This document shows, piece after piece, positions 12,420 to 35,100 of a stretch of 64,000 nt of DNA. A program made the translations under genes and the position numbers. The notes beneath the pieces were generated by a model that had not been told where the DNA came from, did no database searches, and saw only the letters and a program-made list of their open reading frames with translations. How positions within the stretch are numbered: the stretch's first letter is position 1; each line of letters begins with the position of its first letter. Source of the DNA: Plecoglossus altivelis (Eukaryota; Chordata; Actinopteri; Osmeriformes; Plecoglossidae); contig BROE01000007.1 in the NCBI GenBank assembly GCA_036571765.1, positions 3,748,416-3,812,415 of the forward strand, given 5' to 3'.

Positions 12420-15400
12420 AAGCAGGCCAGCAGGCATGTAGAAAACAATAGCAGACAGTGTGTGAGTACCCAGTGCCAGTAACAAACCCTGTTCTGTACC
12501 TCCCCCCTACTCCCCCCTGCTCTCCCCTCCTCTCCCGGTTTTTTTTTCTTCTGGATTGCACAAGTCTTCGTCTCCTTCATCCTCCCTGTCCTCCACGCCA
12601 AGCCCTTCCTCGGCCCTGACAGCACAACTGTAGCTGATAACATGGCAGCGCTGACGTAACCACGGCAAGGCCAGTGTGCACAGGATCCCGAGTCACTGTG
12701 TGCTCAAGATCCAATCTGTACACTTTCGGTCGGCAGGTCAGCTCAGCCAAGCCATGCTTTCAGCGGTGCCATTACGCCAATGAACTGAAAGCAAGGTACT
12801 GCCACGTTGGATAGGTTTAAATCCTTCCCATCTTGGAAGATGACTGCCACATTACAACATTCCTCGTAGGTTACGACCATCGCCCTATCATCTGCCGTTG
12901 CCAGAAATGCAACTTTGGCAAGTTGAACATAAACTGATGACAGTATTCAGTAGTAAGCGTGACTAAAAGTTGGGTAAGTGGAAAAGCCCTGTCGAGGAAA
13001 GCGATGTGCTCACAGCATATGGCTGTGCAGCGTTCGTGGTGAGGGAGGGGGAGGGGGGGGGTATTCCAGGTTTGACTCATGAAAGGAAACAGCTGTATGC
13101 TAGTTCGTGTTTGTTTACCTGCATGCACGTGTGTGTGTGTGTGTGTGTGTGTCTGTGTACGACGTCTGCATGCCTGCGTGCACAAGCTCAGACTCCGTGT
13201 GTGTGCGTGTGTGTGTCTTCAGCATGGCTCATCTCTCCAGTGGTCTGACCCTAACATTCCTCTCAGGGCTTATTGCTCTGTGGGTTAGCAGCTCTGCTCG
13301 CTCTCTCCCCAGCCCCGCCGTCTCACAACCCAGCTGGAGGAACCACGGAGGCCCGCGCTTATAACGCTCGCCCCTGGACGCCTCCGAGCCCTTCTCAACG
13401 GGGCCACGGTCGTCAGGGGAGGAACCCTCAGGAAAGGTCTCATCTTCGACTCACAGATGAGATGAAGCCAGGACGTAGCGGTAGCGTCGCGTAGCTAACC
13501 AGGCCGCAGCATCCTCAAACGTCCCGGTGTCTTTGAAGTGAAAGAGTTTGGTCTGACTCATTGGAACTGCGTGCAGTGTCATAAACGTTCATGTGACCAT
13601 CTTTCCCATTGCCTCTTCTCTCTCGCGCTCTCTCTCTCTCTCTACTTCTCTCCATCTCTGTCGCTCTCTCACCCTCTCCCTCCCTCCATCTCTATGTTTC
13701 TCTCGCTCGAAAGGCCCAGCCGCGGTCCCCATGTTACACATGAACTGGCTGAGTTAATAATTCAACACAGAAGACAGGGGGTATCGTGATTTTTGCGACG
13801 GGCAGAACATGCATCACCTCCAACACTCGTACAGTTTGAGCTCTGGCAGCCTGTCAAACGCTTGAGACCGTGTGTGCTGCATCAAGTACAACGTGGTAGT
13901 TTAACAGATCTTGTCTCCACCCAGCCAATGGCAAGATGCCTGCCTGAAACCAAGTAGATTTGTAATTGCTCAGGATTGCCGACGCAGTAACCTAATATTA
14001 GCTTTGGGCTAGCACCACGTTAGCCTCCGTTCACCAACACAGTTCGGAACTTGACGGGTCGACCTCGAAGGCGGAGCCACCCTCCAAAAGCGACTTGCAA
14101 AGAATCGAAGGTGCATAGCGCCAACGTAACGTCGGTGGTAAGAGTCATGTACGACATAGTCTTGCCCGACTAACTGGAACTAAAGGCTAGAACACAGATC
14201 AGAGTGTGCTGACAGAAAGCGGTTAGCTATATGGAAAAAAAAGAGAAACCGTTTAGTTTCATGTAATGACATCATGCCAAGTTGCGTCAAGATCACTGTA
14301 ATCCGTTTCAAGCCAGGCCAATCAACACTGGTGACTGTTCCTCAGAAACTCGGCTACCATTAGACAAACTATTGTTTACACAGGGCTCTCAACTCCGTTT
14401 TTCCCCCCTGCAGTTATTTGCAGTTTTGTTTTCAGAGCTTCGTGCCCAAATCCTGCCTTTTCTAAAAGTCCAGCGAGGATGCCACCGATGAGTCACATCC
14501 AGCACATCTGAACTCCATTTATCTCCAGCTTCTCCCTCTTCTCTCCTCCCCGCCCGTAATATGTTTTTTTTTGTGAGTGTGTGTGTCCCCTCTCTTCATC
14601 AGCTGCATCGTCTGCTGTCGGTGCTAATCAGTCTGGTCTCGACATGACTCAGCGCTCTGACTCACGACACTCTGTTGAAGTTCTGGAAGTTCTCTGTAGT
14701 TACCAAGGTCGCTAGTCTGTCCCCGAAGTCTATTCTGGTGTAGGCAGAGAAGGTGCTGGAAGCTTATGGCAGTCGGCAGGTGGTTGGAATGTTTGCTGAC
14801 TCTTCATGATGAATAGTCAGTTTACGATTTGTCCTGGGATTTTGTTCATGGGAGTTAACACCATCGGTACAAGGAGAACGTGGACAATATGTCTGTCTTG
14901 AAAGCATTGCATGAACACTCATACCAAATAGTCTAATGAGGATCTTTGTGGTGGGCAACACTGTCCTAGAAATCCCTCAACATTGATTCGCCACAAGTTT
15001 AATATTTCCTGTGTCACAGTCATCTGTAAGAGACATCTAAAGAGGAAGGTTGAAATGGGAAGTTCCTCAATGGTTGGTAGCTTTGCTGCTTCAGCGAGAG
15101 ACGATATTGTATAAAACCATTAAAGATCTTTGGAAATCGTCTGACAAAACCTCCGAAATTCTTTCTAGACTTATAGGTGCAGTAAATAAAACGTACAAAC
15201 TTCTCCCCTGATGAACTGCTTGGCTTTGACCGGGAGTTTATTCTAGAAACAAAGCAAAAACAAGATCTAAGCGACAGCGTTTCTGGGGGGAATGCAGGGA
15301 TATGTTTCCGCGCCGACGAACGCTGACAGGTTTTCTGATGAATGATTCATCGAGTGTTGAAGAATCTCCTGTTTGGAGAACAAAGCCTCGTTGCTGCCGA

Positions 15401-16590
15401 TGACAATAGAGGTTGTCTCGTAGCCAGATCAAAGGCACGCATTGTGAACCGCGCTCGCTATGACAGCGCGCTCCCCAGACGGACGCTCGTCACCGCGCCT
15501 CCGTCTGCATGTGTGATCGGCAGGGCTTCTCGACCGTGCAGGTGTTGAATCATGCATCAGGACTACACTTGAGGAATAAGAAGAGCTATCCTTAACGCGT
15601 CGGAGTGGTTTAACGGAAAGAGGAAGTTGTTGTTTGGGGTTACGCCATCCTACGTGGATGTCACAATGCCATCGACGGGCCTTCCTGGAAACGAGAGGAA
15701 ACCTGGAAACGAACGCTTCACTGACCCGTTTGACGTCCATCTCCTAAAAAATATATTCGATTTCTCAAGATGGGAGGCAGAAAATCACTTTCTGAAGGTG
15801 CCATTCAAAAACACATCAGCCCTTACTGCTGTTGGGGTTACTGTCCTTTCCAGTTGGCATTGCAGCTTGGCCAATCGGCCAATAACCTCATCAATCGACA
15901 TTAAAACACTTTTTCTTCTTTATTTGACCTCAAACAACGTCAATTGTGGCTCTACACTACGTTAGATAAAAAGATCACATGCTAAATATAAACTTTGCAA
16001 CACACACACACTCCTGGCATTATTATAGATATGCGAGACTGTTTCCTTACCAAGTCTCCAGAATGGCCAATGGGACAGGTAGAGTGTAGCGTAGCAGCAC
16101 AGATCACAAAACTCTTCATAACACAAACCCCTTCAAAGTTAACCCTAACCCTTGAAGCTTACAAAACTAATGACTTCAAACTTACAACACGGATTCAATC
16201 AAACTAAGTCCCTTAACACGAAACCTTTAAAACGCCCATCTTTTAGCACGAAGTCAAGGGTACCTTAAAAACTCAACTCAGATCCATTCAAGGTCTAACA
16301 AAAGCACAACCTATCTTTTTCAGCATCTAAATGCAACTGGTAACTGATCCACACCCAGTTTCAGTTCACCTCATGCTTTAGGTAGAACCAGGCCTTGATC
16401 TGCAGATCAGCTCTAAGATAATACAAACCAATGAGACTGGGCAATGTCTGACTGTTGAATATGAGTAAGGGAACTCACTTCTTCAGTCTATTGTGAAACC
16501 TATGGAAAGATCTGATGAATTGATATACCTTTACACTAAGCTGTTGGCCAAGTTGGTCATCAGCCATGGGAACTCTGTATTCACCTCTGC

Positions 16591-16672
<82 letters not shown>

Positions 16673-17527
16673 GCTGTGAGAGTGCAGTCTGTCCTCTGTG
16701 CTCTGCCCCTGTGCACTCATGCAGACAGAAAAGACCTGAGCATTCCAAAGGAATGTTTGTGGAATGAGGAAGTATGGAACCCTTCATCCAGCCAGTCAGT
16801 CATCATTCAGTCAGCGTAGCCAGTGCAGCCAACCAGCCAGCCAATCAACCAACTAGACTCTCAGCTAGTCAGTCTGTCAGCCTGAAAGTCTGTTAGTCAA
16901 CCACGGAGTGAGAGTGGAGGTTAGATAGAAATACGCACGACACCAGAAAACAATTAAAAACTCAAATGTCCTCTGTGAACTATTCCGAAATCCGTTGTTT
17001 AAGATTTCAAAACAACATGATAATCTGAGTGCGTTGGGTGGGAGTGGCTCAAGCGCTTTGTGTTTATGTACAACATTGTGGGAATCTTAAATAAAAGATA
17101 TTAGAACAATAAATAAACATCAGCGTATAGCCTACGTTCAATTAATCATCAACCAAAATGATTCACTTGTTTTCGAATCTAATACTTTCCTGGTATTGTT
17201 TGTTTCATCATATCATCCCTGCTAAGACTTCTTTTTTTAAACAAGTTGGGTACGCTACTTCATGTTGCTTACTATCTGGCACATTGGAAATAACAACCTG
17301 CATCATTAAGGTGTAACTATAGAAACTGAAGCATCTTACAAGCCTACCTCCAGGACTTGAACGTAACTTGAAGGGAACCATCCTCTGACAGCGTCCTTCT
17401 CTCCTTCCCACCAGCCGCCGGGTAACGCCTGAATAATCTTGATGATTTCTCCCGCTTCGAAAGTCAAACCCTGTTGATGCTGATCCCCGCTGAAGGAATA
17501 CAGACTTTTGCAGTACGATCCAGACAT
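5555..17527 (-). CDS. gas7: GAS7 (growth arrest-specific 7), N-terminal SH3 and WW exons, partial
   Basis: Two coding exons are visible on the minus strand. Exon 1 (17527-17348, 180 nt, 60 residues) begins MSGSYCKSLYSFSG and is a complete SH3 domain with the ALYxF-like start, GGWWEGE and the WFPSSYVQ end. Exon 2 (5672-5555, 118 nt) encodes PAHWKCYMSPQGRRYYVN, the first part of a WW domain, and ends at a G|GTAAGA donor; the second WW tryptophan would be in the next exon. Both junctions fit (GAG|GTAGGC donor, CTGCAG|AAG acceptor, phase 0). The order SH3 then WW, and near-identity to what I recall of human GAS7, identify the gene. GAS7 is an F-BAR membrane and actin-binding protein prominent in neurons. 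The F-BAR exons must lie left of position 1. The frame stays open upstream of the ATG at 17527 only as far as a GTG, so I take the ATG. Whether it is gas7a or gas7b cannot be told. Short isoforms lacking SH3 could start from other exons that I did not recognise. Confidence 0.93.
7492..7580 (-). mobile_element. tRNA-derived SINE remnant
   Basis: Contains CTTATCCACAGCGACTTACA, the conserved core of a widespread fish short element. It is followed by GGATTTGAACCTGCAACC, whose reverse complement resembles a tRNA B box (GGTTCAAATCC). The order and orientation fit an element lying on the minus strand. It is truncated; no poly-A tail or target duplication was identified. Confidence 0.6.
7664..7746. 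repeat. (CCCCAC)n / (TCCCAC)n hexanucleotide repeat
   Basis: A C-rich hexamer array in the gas7 intron. Translated, it gives a Pro-Thr run that should not be mistaken for a gene. Confidence 0.85.
8491..8845. repeat. Minisatellite, 24-bp unit containing ATGCTAAT
   Basis: About fifteen tandem copies of a 24-bp unit made of TGCATGCTAATCTACCACC followed by a variable (A/T)TGAC. Because 24 is a multiple of three, both strands read through as repetitive open frames. This is a consequence of the unit length and not evidence for a protein. Confidence 0.9.
10566..10619. repeat. (GA)n microsatellite
   Basis: Perfect AG run within a longer purine-rich stretch reaching about 10708. Confidence 0.95.
11006..11051. 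repeat. (CG)n / (CA)n alternating tract
   Basis: CGCGCGCG followed by imperfect CA repeats. Confidence 0.9.
11213..11290. repeat. (CAGG)n tetranucleotide repeat, about 19.5 perfect copies
   Basis: 78 bp of perfect CAGG repeats. Read in the direction of gas7 transcription (minus strand) the RNA is (CCUG)n. Confidence 0.97.
12127..12204. repeat. (GA)n microsatellite
   Basis: Three AG runs separated by TC interruptions. Confidence 0.95.
12379..12417. repeat. (CA)n microsatellite
   Basis: Perfect CA run in the gas7 intron. Confidence 0.97.
13129..13152. repeat. (GT)n microsatellite
   Basis: Perfect GT run in the gas7 intron, followed by degenerate GT-rich sequence to about 13217. Confidence 0.95.
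16592..16669. repeat. (GT)n microsatellite, about 39 copies
   Basis: The longest perfect dinucleotide run in the window, in the gas7 intron. Confidence 0.97.
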
Positions 17528-18472
17528 CTCAACTCCTGCCGTCGGGTCCGCTTTACTTGGGTAGCGCTTGTCCACACTTCTAATCCCCTACTCGAAAAAT
17601 GAAATTTCTCCCGAAGTAGAGTTTCTCGTCAAACGTGTAATGTTGATTAGCTCATGAAGGAAACCAGCATGTTGATCAGGTTTAAACCTGTTTTTAAAAA
17701 GTGTGTGGAAGTAAAATCCCAGTAGCCTGTCTGCTTGATGCACGCGTGCTTTCTCCGTTAATGTGTTTGTGTGAGCTTCGTCTGTGCGAAGTCCACAGTC
17801 AAGTCCTCCACCCTCTCTACTCCTACTCTGCAGCCTGTTCAATGACAAAACTCGGTCCTCGAGTCCGCGTTCTGCGAATGAGTCACCGTGGGACGCAGTC
17901 ATCAATTAGGCTACCGAAAATGACATGTAGGGGAAATTGTTTAAGAGTGACGTTTCACTGCAAGACAAATTCAAATCTTAAAATGAAGAGCTCATTTGAT
18001 AAGGTATTTTATTTTTTTATTGAAAGGGAATAGCTACATTGACTGCTGTTTCTTTTACACTAAAGACAGAAAAAAGTGAATCGCAAAGTATTTACTTCAC
18101 CTGCCGTAGACAATAGTCTAGATTACGTCGGTGATTTTTTAAACTTCATTAAATGTAGGTTGTTTGCCAAGATTAGTGACAATAGCCAATGTATGGTAAT
18201 GTGAGATTATCTTGGAGTTTGGCCTCGCAGCAATGAGATTAGAGAAACATGTAATCACCCAACCACTAGAGGGCGATGACACTAGAAGGGCCAATTTGGT
18301 TTCCCATATAAAAAAATATTCAAATAAACAAATCGTGTCATAGCTACAGGAACTATCAATTTGTATGCCATGAATGCAGCCTATCATTGTCATGTATGAG
18401 AAAGAACAGATTCAAAGGTCATATTTAACATTCTTCTTCTCATGTAACATAGACGCACATCTTCTCTTGCTT
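17528..18472. other. Intergenic: gas7 5' flank and myosin gene A 3' end
   Basis: Contains the 5' untranslated region and promoter of gas7 (no TATA box seen) and the 3' untranslated region of myosin gene A. Both genes are on the minus strand, so transcription of the myosin runs toward gas7. No other gene is visible. Confidence 0.55.
18008..18021 (-). terminator. Candidate polyadenylation signals of myosin gene A
   Basis: Two TTTATT motifs on the plus strand (AATAAA on the minus strand) lie at 18008-18013 and 18016-18021, about 450 nt past the stop codon. They are the first such motifs I see downstream of the gene. A nearer non-canonical signal cannot be excluded. Confidence 0.4.
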
Positions 18473-30209
<11,737 letters not shown>

Positions 30210-30561
30210 GGCTGGAGCTCGACTGTGAAACACGAAGCACGTCGCTCTCAGTCTCTCTGGTCCAGATTAAGCGCAGGTTGACAAGCCTTTTTCATGTGTA
30301 TTTTACCTGTGACCGGAAGTTCCTTACCCAGATTCACACTTGCAAATAGACGCTTCGCTCTGCTGTTGCTTTGAAGAACTTTGAATGTAGTAGGATTTCT
30401 AAATAAACAACTGTTTGAATGTAAATTGGAAGGAAATATGCAAGTGAATGAAAGCTTGGAAGCGTCAACAATCACCAGCTGACTGGACTGCCAGACTCTG
30501 CGGTAGCGACTCAGTACTTCTGCCTCATCAGATCCCTGCAGTAACAGAGATCCCCAGAGCT

Positions 30562-30571
30562 GCTTTTTATG
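30562..30571 (-). promoter_or_regulatory. TATA-like box of myosin gene A
   Basis: The minus strand reads CATAAAAAGC, about 350 nt upstream of the ATG at 30209. The sequence downstream contains splice-donor-like CAGCTG|GTGATT (about 30480) and TCACAG|GTAAAA (about 30309). An acceptor TTTCACAG lies just ahead of the coding exon. This matches two short non-coding exons. The TATA match is weaker than that of gene B. Confidence 0.5.
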
Positions 30572-31814
30572 GAGTTAATTTGGTCCCACCTTTAAATCAT
30601 GCCCCTTTGGGGGGGCATGGGATGTGAGAGTGACAAGACTGATGAGTTCTGTGCCAGATCTCATTATGGGATTATTTTCAGACCTATCTGTGGTGAGACA
30701 ATAGTTATGGGAGTTTAAGGTCAGAAAAGTCACTGAAACCCAGACAGAATGTATGAAAGTGACTTTACTGTTATATCGGCCTTTCAGCCTTTTGGCAATC
30801 TGTAAATACAAGCAGAAATACAGTCCTTACGCATGCACCCATTTTTTTAATGGTCATTTATCAAAATATATCCAATCAAGTGATCTGACAGTGATGTGTT
30901 ACACCGCACACTGCACTCGTTAAAAATTGCGGGAATCCGATTGGATGTCTAATTATACATCCTGAGCTAAAGCTGAACTATGTCAGCCCTTCAGATGGTT
31001 ATGATACTTTCATGTCAGGCTTAGTTTTCAATCTGGCCTCTCAGACAATTGACATTCCAAAGTTATGACGATGCGTTTGAGACACCGGCTGCATTTATTT
31101 AAGTGGACCGTGACAAAATAAGATAAACACAGGTGGAATACTTCAGATATACAGCATTGTATCATTGCGTACAATAGTCTTTCTGAGGAGGGAATCCCTC
31201 CGCTAATGACGTGGCTCAACAGTATAAAAACAGGAAATATCCCCATGGCCCTGTGAGCTGGTTAGATTGTCTTTTGATTACTGGGCATAACCACATTTAA
31301 TCCACTGATCTCATGCAAGCTCTGGGCAATGGCGAGAATCCTGTGTCGGTGAGTGACATTGGAGAGGAAGCCTATTTCGGTTGAGGTGGAGAAGCCCGTG
31401 TCACAGATGTCACTCTGCATTCTCCTGAAGATCTTATCTGCTCTCCGCAAACACCAGAGCCTCCTAAATGAAACTCCAACTTGAACGTTGTTGCCGATAC
31501 AAGCAAAACATTTTAGACGGTGTCAGAGAAGATCTTTCAAAGTACTCTTTTTCAGATTCTCTGTAAAGGCAGATGAATCCTTAGCTCAGCCTTGTTTTAG
31601 ACAATTGGACTTTCAGTTGAGTTTTATGTCACAGATGGATGACAGGGTGCTTTTGTTTTGTTCGTCTTCTGATTGGGGTAGTTCTCCTGAAAACACTTGT
31701 TCTGGTTGATGTTGTGTTTCTGACCCCAAACATTGTCTGACTATGACCATTGTCTAACAAACAACACCTGAACATTGAAAGCACAGATCGCAACGAGAGT
31801 CTATTGATTCACTC

Positions 31815-31820
31815 TTTATT
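31815..31820 (-). terminator. Candidate polyadenylation signal of myosin gene B
   Basis: TTTATT on the plus strand (AATAAA on the coding strand) about 340 nt beyond the stop codon at 32162, in AT-rich sequence. It would leave a 3' untranslated region containing degenerate TTAGCTGTAT-type repeats. Confidence 0.4.
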
Positions 31821-32161
31821 GTACTAATAGTTCTACTACACTTTGAACAGTACTTTAAGTTAGTATGTTAGCTACTCCTTTCAATATAACAATACTAAAT
31901 ACAGACTGTTAGCCGTGTATTAGCTGTTGTATTGAATACTAGCAGGCAAACTGTATGTTCTCTATATTATTCAATATTATTATACTACTTACAGTATTTT
32001 AGCTCTATGTTATCTTTAAGTCAATACAGTCACATGACATGCAGTGTATTAGCTGCTTGCTATCAATATTATGCAATACTAGTATACCACTTTAGCCATT
32101 TTAGCTGTATGTTAGCTATTGTATTCAGCAGCTTCAAGAGTCTCCAGGTCTTCTTGTTCTT

Positions 32162-35100
32162 CTACTCAGACTCACCAGGCTTGATGGGGAAACATTTCAA
32201 TAACAATTGAAATATACACGAATGTGTATACAGTATATAAACAGTATATAAACAAAAATGATACCTTTCCAGTGTCCCTGCTCTTGGCCCTCAGCTTGTT
32301 GACCTGGGACTCGGCAATATCCGCCCGCTCCTCCGCCTCCTCCAGCTCGTGTTGCACCTTCCTCAGCTTGGCCAGGTGGGTGTTGGCCTGCTCCCCCTGT
32401 AACAACCACCAGACCATAATAAGTTTGGTCACAGCAACTCTTAGGCTGCAGGCCACAGATCCCAGCTCGCATGCTCCTCAGTGGGATGTTTACACGAAGA
32501 ACGCCTCCACAGACTCCCCCAGCACGGTTTGAGTCCGGTGAGGGAGCAGGGCTAGACTAGGTAGGCTTACAGCTTCCTCCGCCTGGCGTTTGTGGGCCTT
32601 GACTTTCATCTGCAGCTTGTCAACCAGGTCCTGCAGTCTCATCACAGTCTTCTTGTCCTCTTCTGCCTGCCAGTACAAAGTCAGACACCGAGAATGAGAA
32701 TGTGTAGATATATTGATCAGACTGATTGATTGATTGATGTAAGCTCAGTCTGGACCTGGTAGGTGAGCTCCTTGACTCTCCTCTCATACTTCCTCACTCC
32801 TTTGACAGAGTCAGCACCTCTCTTTTGTTCTGCCTCCACCTCTCCCTCCAGCTCACGCACCTGGGTAAAAGGCGGACATTTAGACATATACTTCTGTTTG
32901 TATCACAAAGTGATGATCACAACATTTAACAATGCCGAGGGGCATCGGTTTCATTATACATGTTCCGTCCACTTTTTGAAAAATGGAAAATTCCCCTCCC
33001 ATGCGTTCAATGGCTGCATTCTCCAACACAACAACGTTTCATTACAACAACAACTCACTCGGGTCTCCAGTTTCTGAAGCTGCTTCTTGCCTCCCTTCAG
33101 AGCCAGGTTCTCAGCCTCATCCAGACGGTTCTGCAGGTCCTTGACGGAGGCCTCCAGGTTCTTCTTCATCCTCTCAAGGTGACTGCTGGTGTCCTGCTCC
33201 TTCTTCAGCTCCTCGGCCATCATGGCAGCCTTGAGTGAAAGAGTGGTTTCTTGATTGGTTGCTGTCAATTCCTTTCATGGACAAGAATTATTTGAAACAT
33301 TCTTGTTCCTCACATCTGTGATGGCCTTCTTGGCTTTTTCTTCAGCATTTCTGGCCTCTTGCAGGGTGTCTTCCATCTCACCTTGCAGCTGAGAAACATC
33401 AGCCTCCAGCTTCTTCTTGGTGTTCAGAAGACTGGCGTTCTAGCATAGGATTAAGAGAAAGGAAAAAGAACAGGCATAAGCGTATGATAACAACAATAAA
33501 ATCACAAAACAGAGCTATCTTGTTACATTGTTACGTGGCATGACTGAAGATTTTCCATTCAATCCATGACATTAATTTGTCATTTTTATTATATTTCTTA
33601 AGGAGGCATTATTCATGCTGTATTCGGCAGTTTTTCAGAGAGGTGTCACAGAAAAGGCAGGGAGAGAGAGAGAGTCAAATCCAAGCTGCTGTTGTAAGGC
33701 CTCAGGCTACAAGGCATCCTGTGAGCTACCAGGGCTGCCCAGTCCATTATTTTTTCCCCAAAAAAATAAAGTTCTTACCTGGGAGTGCAGCAGTCCCACC
33801 CTCTCACATGCGTCCACTAGCTCCTGTTCGGCCATCTTGCGGCTCCTCTCCGTCTGCTCCAGAGCTGCCCTTAGCTCCTCCACCTCCGCCTGCGCCAGGG
33901 CGCTCCTGCGCTCCGCCATGGCCACCTGCTCCTTCAGCTCCTCCTGGCTGCGCACAGCTTCTTCCAGGTGAATGGTCACATCCTGGGGAGAGAACAGGAA
34001 GGCTTCATGTTCAATGGTGACTTGGGGGACTGAATGTTCTATCAGTGATGTTGTGAACCTTGTCTGGAATAGATAGGCTAGATTGTTAACACAGATCAAA
34101 TTCATACCTACATACATTGTCCCTTCAACCCTTAAAGCAAACTTTGCATGAGAGAAATGTGAAAGAAAAGGTGCTATTCATAGATGAAAAAGACTATATT
34201 ATTTACAATGTACGGTCTTAGGAGAAAACGATGGGGATTTAAACTCAGGCCCTCTTGATCTGCTGCCAGTTGCTCCGCCACTTAGCTCTGCCCACTCCCA
34301 GTTAATTGCTTTTTCTGACCTAAGGTCTGAAATGTCTGACCTTGAAGTGTGCCTGGACATTCCTCAGCTGTTTCTGTGCTTCAGCCGCCTGTCGGTTGGC
34401 GTGGCTAAGCTGCGCCTCCATCTCGTTGAGGTCGGCCTCCATCTTCTTTTTTATCCTTATGGCGTCGTTTCTGCTCCGTATTTCAGAGTCCAAGGTGGAC
34501 TGCATTGTTTCGACAACGCGCTGGTTGTTTCGCTTGATTTGCTCGATCTCTTCGTCCTTCTCAGCCAGTTTCCTGTCGACCTCACCTTTGACCTGAGTCA
34601 ACTCCAGTTGGACCCGAAGAATCTTGGATTCCTCATGTTCCAGGGATGCCTAAACAAGATAGTTTCAAACATCATCACACAGAATACTAACAAACAGTAG
34701 GACAGGACATTTGTTTTTCAATACCGGCTAACCTCAACCTCTTCCAGAGCAGTCTGGATCTCAGTCTTCTCAGTCTCAGCCTGTTTCTTATTCTTCTCCA
34801 GCTCGTGTATGGCTTTGCCGTTATCACCAAGTTGCTCTGTCAGTTCTGATATCTCCTCTGCAGAAGCAGACAGATCATCGTGTTAATAGGACCATCCTCT
34901 GACACAATTCAATGTGTTGAACAGGCAGGCGGCGTGAGACAGTTCCCCCGTACGTTGCAGGATCTTGTTCTCTCGTTTCAGGTTCTCCAGGTGGTCCAGG
35001 GCTTCCTCGTAGGAGTTCTTCATCTTGAAGAGCTCAGTGCTGAGGGAGCGAGACTCCTTCTGAGAACCTTCAAGCTCCGACTGACCCTCCTCAAACTTCT

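Larger units (their letters stand above)
5673..17347 (-). other. gas7: gas7 intron between SH3 and WW exons
   Basis: An 11.7 kb interval between the two placed gas7 exons. No coding exon could be supported. It holds SINE-like remnants, (CCCCAC)n (7664-7746), a 24-bp minisatellite (8491-8845), GA repeats (10566-10619, 12127-12204), (CAGG)n (11213-11290), AC repeats (11020-11051, 12379-12417) and GT repeats (13129-13152, 16592-16669). The remainder appears to be unique non-coding sequence. Confidence 0.6.
30210..32161. other. Intergenic between the two myosin genes
   Basis: About 1.95 kb: 5' untranslated exons and promoter of myosin gene A (to about 30.7 kb), then apparently unique sequence, then the 3' untranslated region of gene B (about 31.8-32.16 kb). 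The last part has degenerate repeats built on TTAGCTGTAT and AATACTAG (about 31860-32130). No open frame resembles a protein. Confidence 0.55.

Noticed and set aside
17528..17575. In-frame N-terminal extension of gas7
   Set aside because: The frame is open upstream of the ATG but begins at GTG with no ATG. The ATG at 17527 matches the known GAS7 start.
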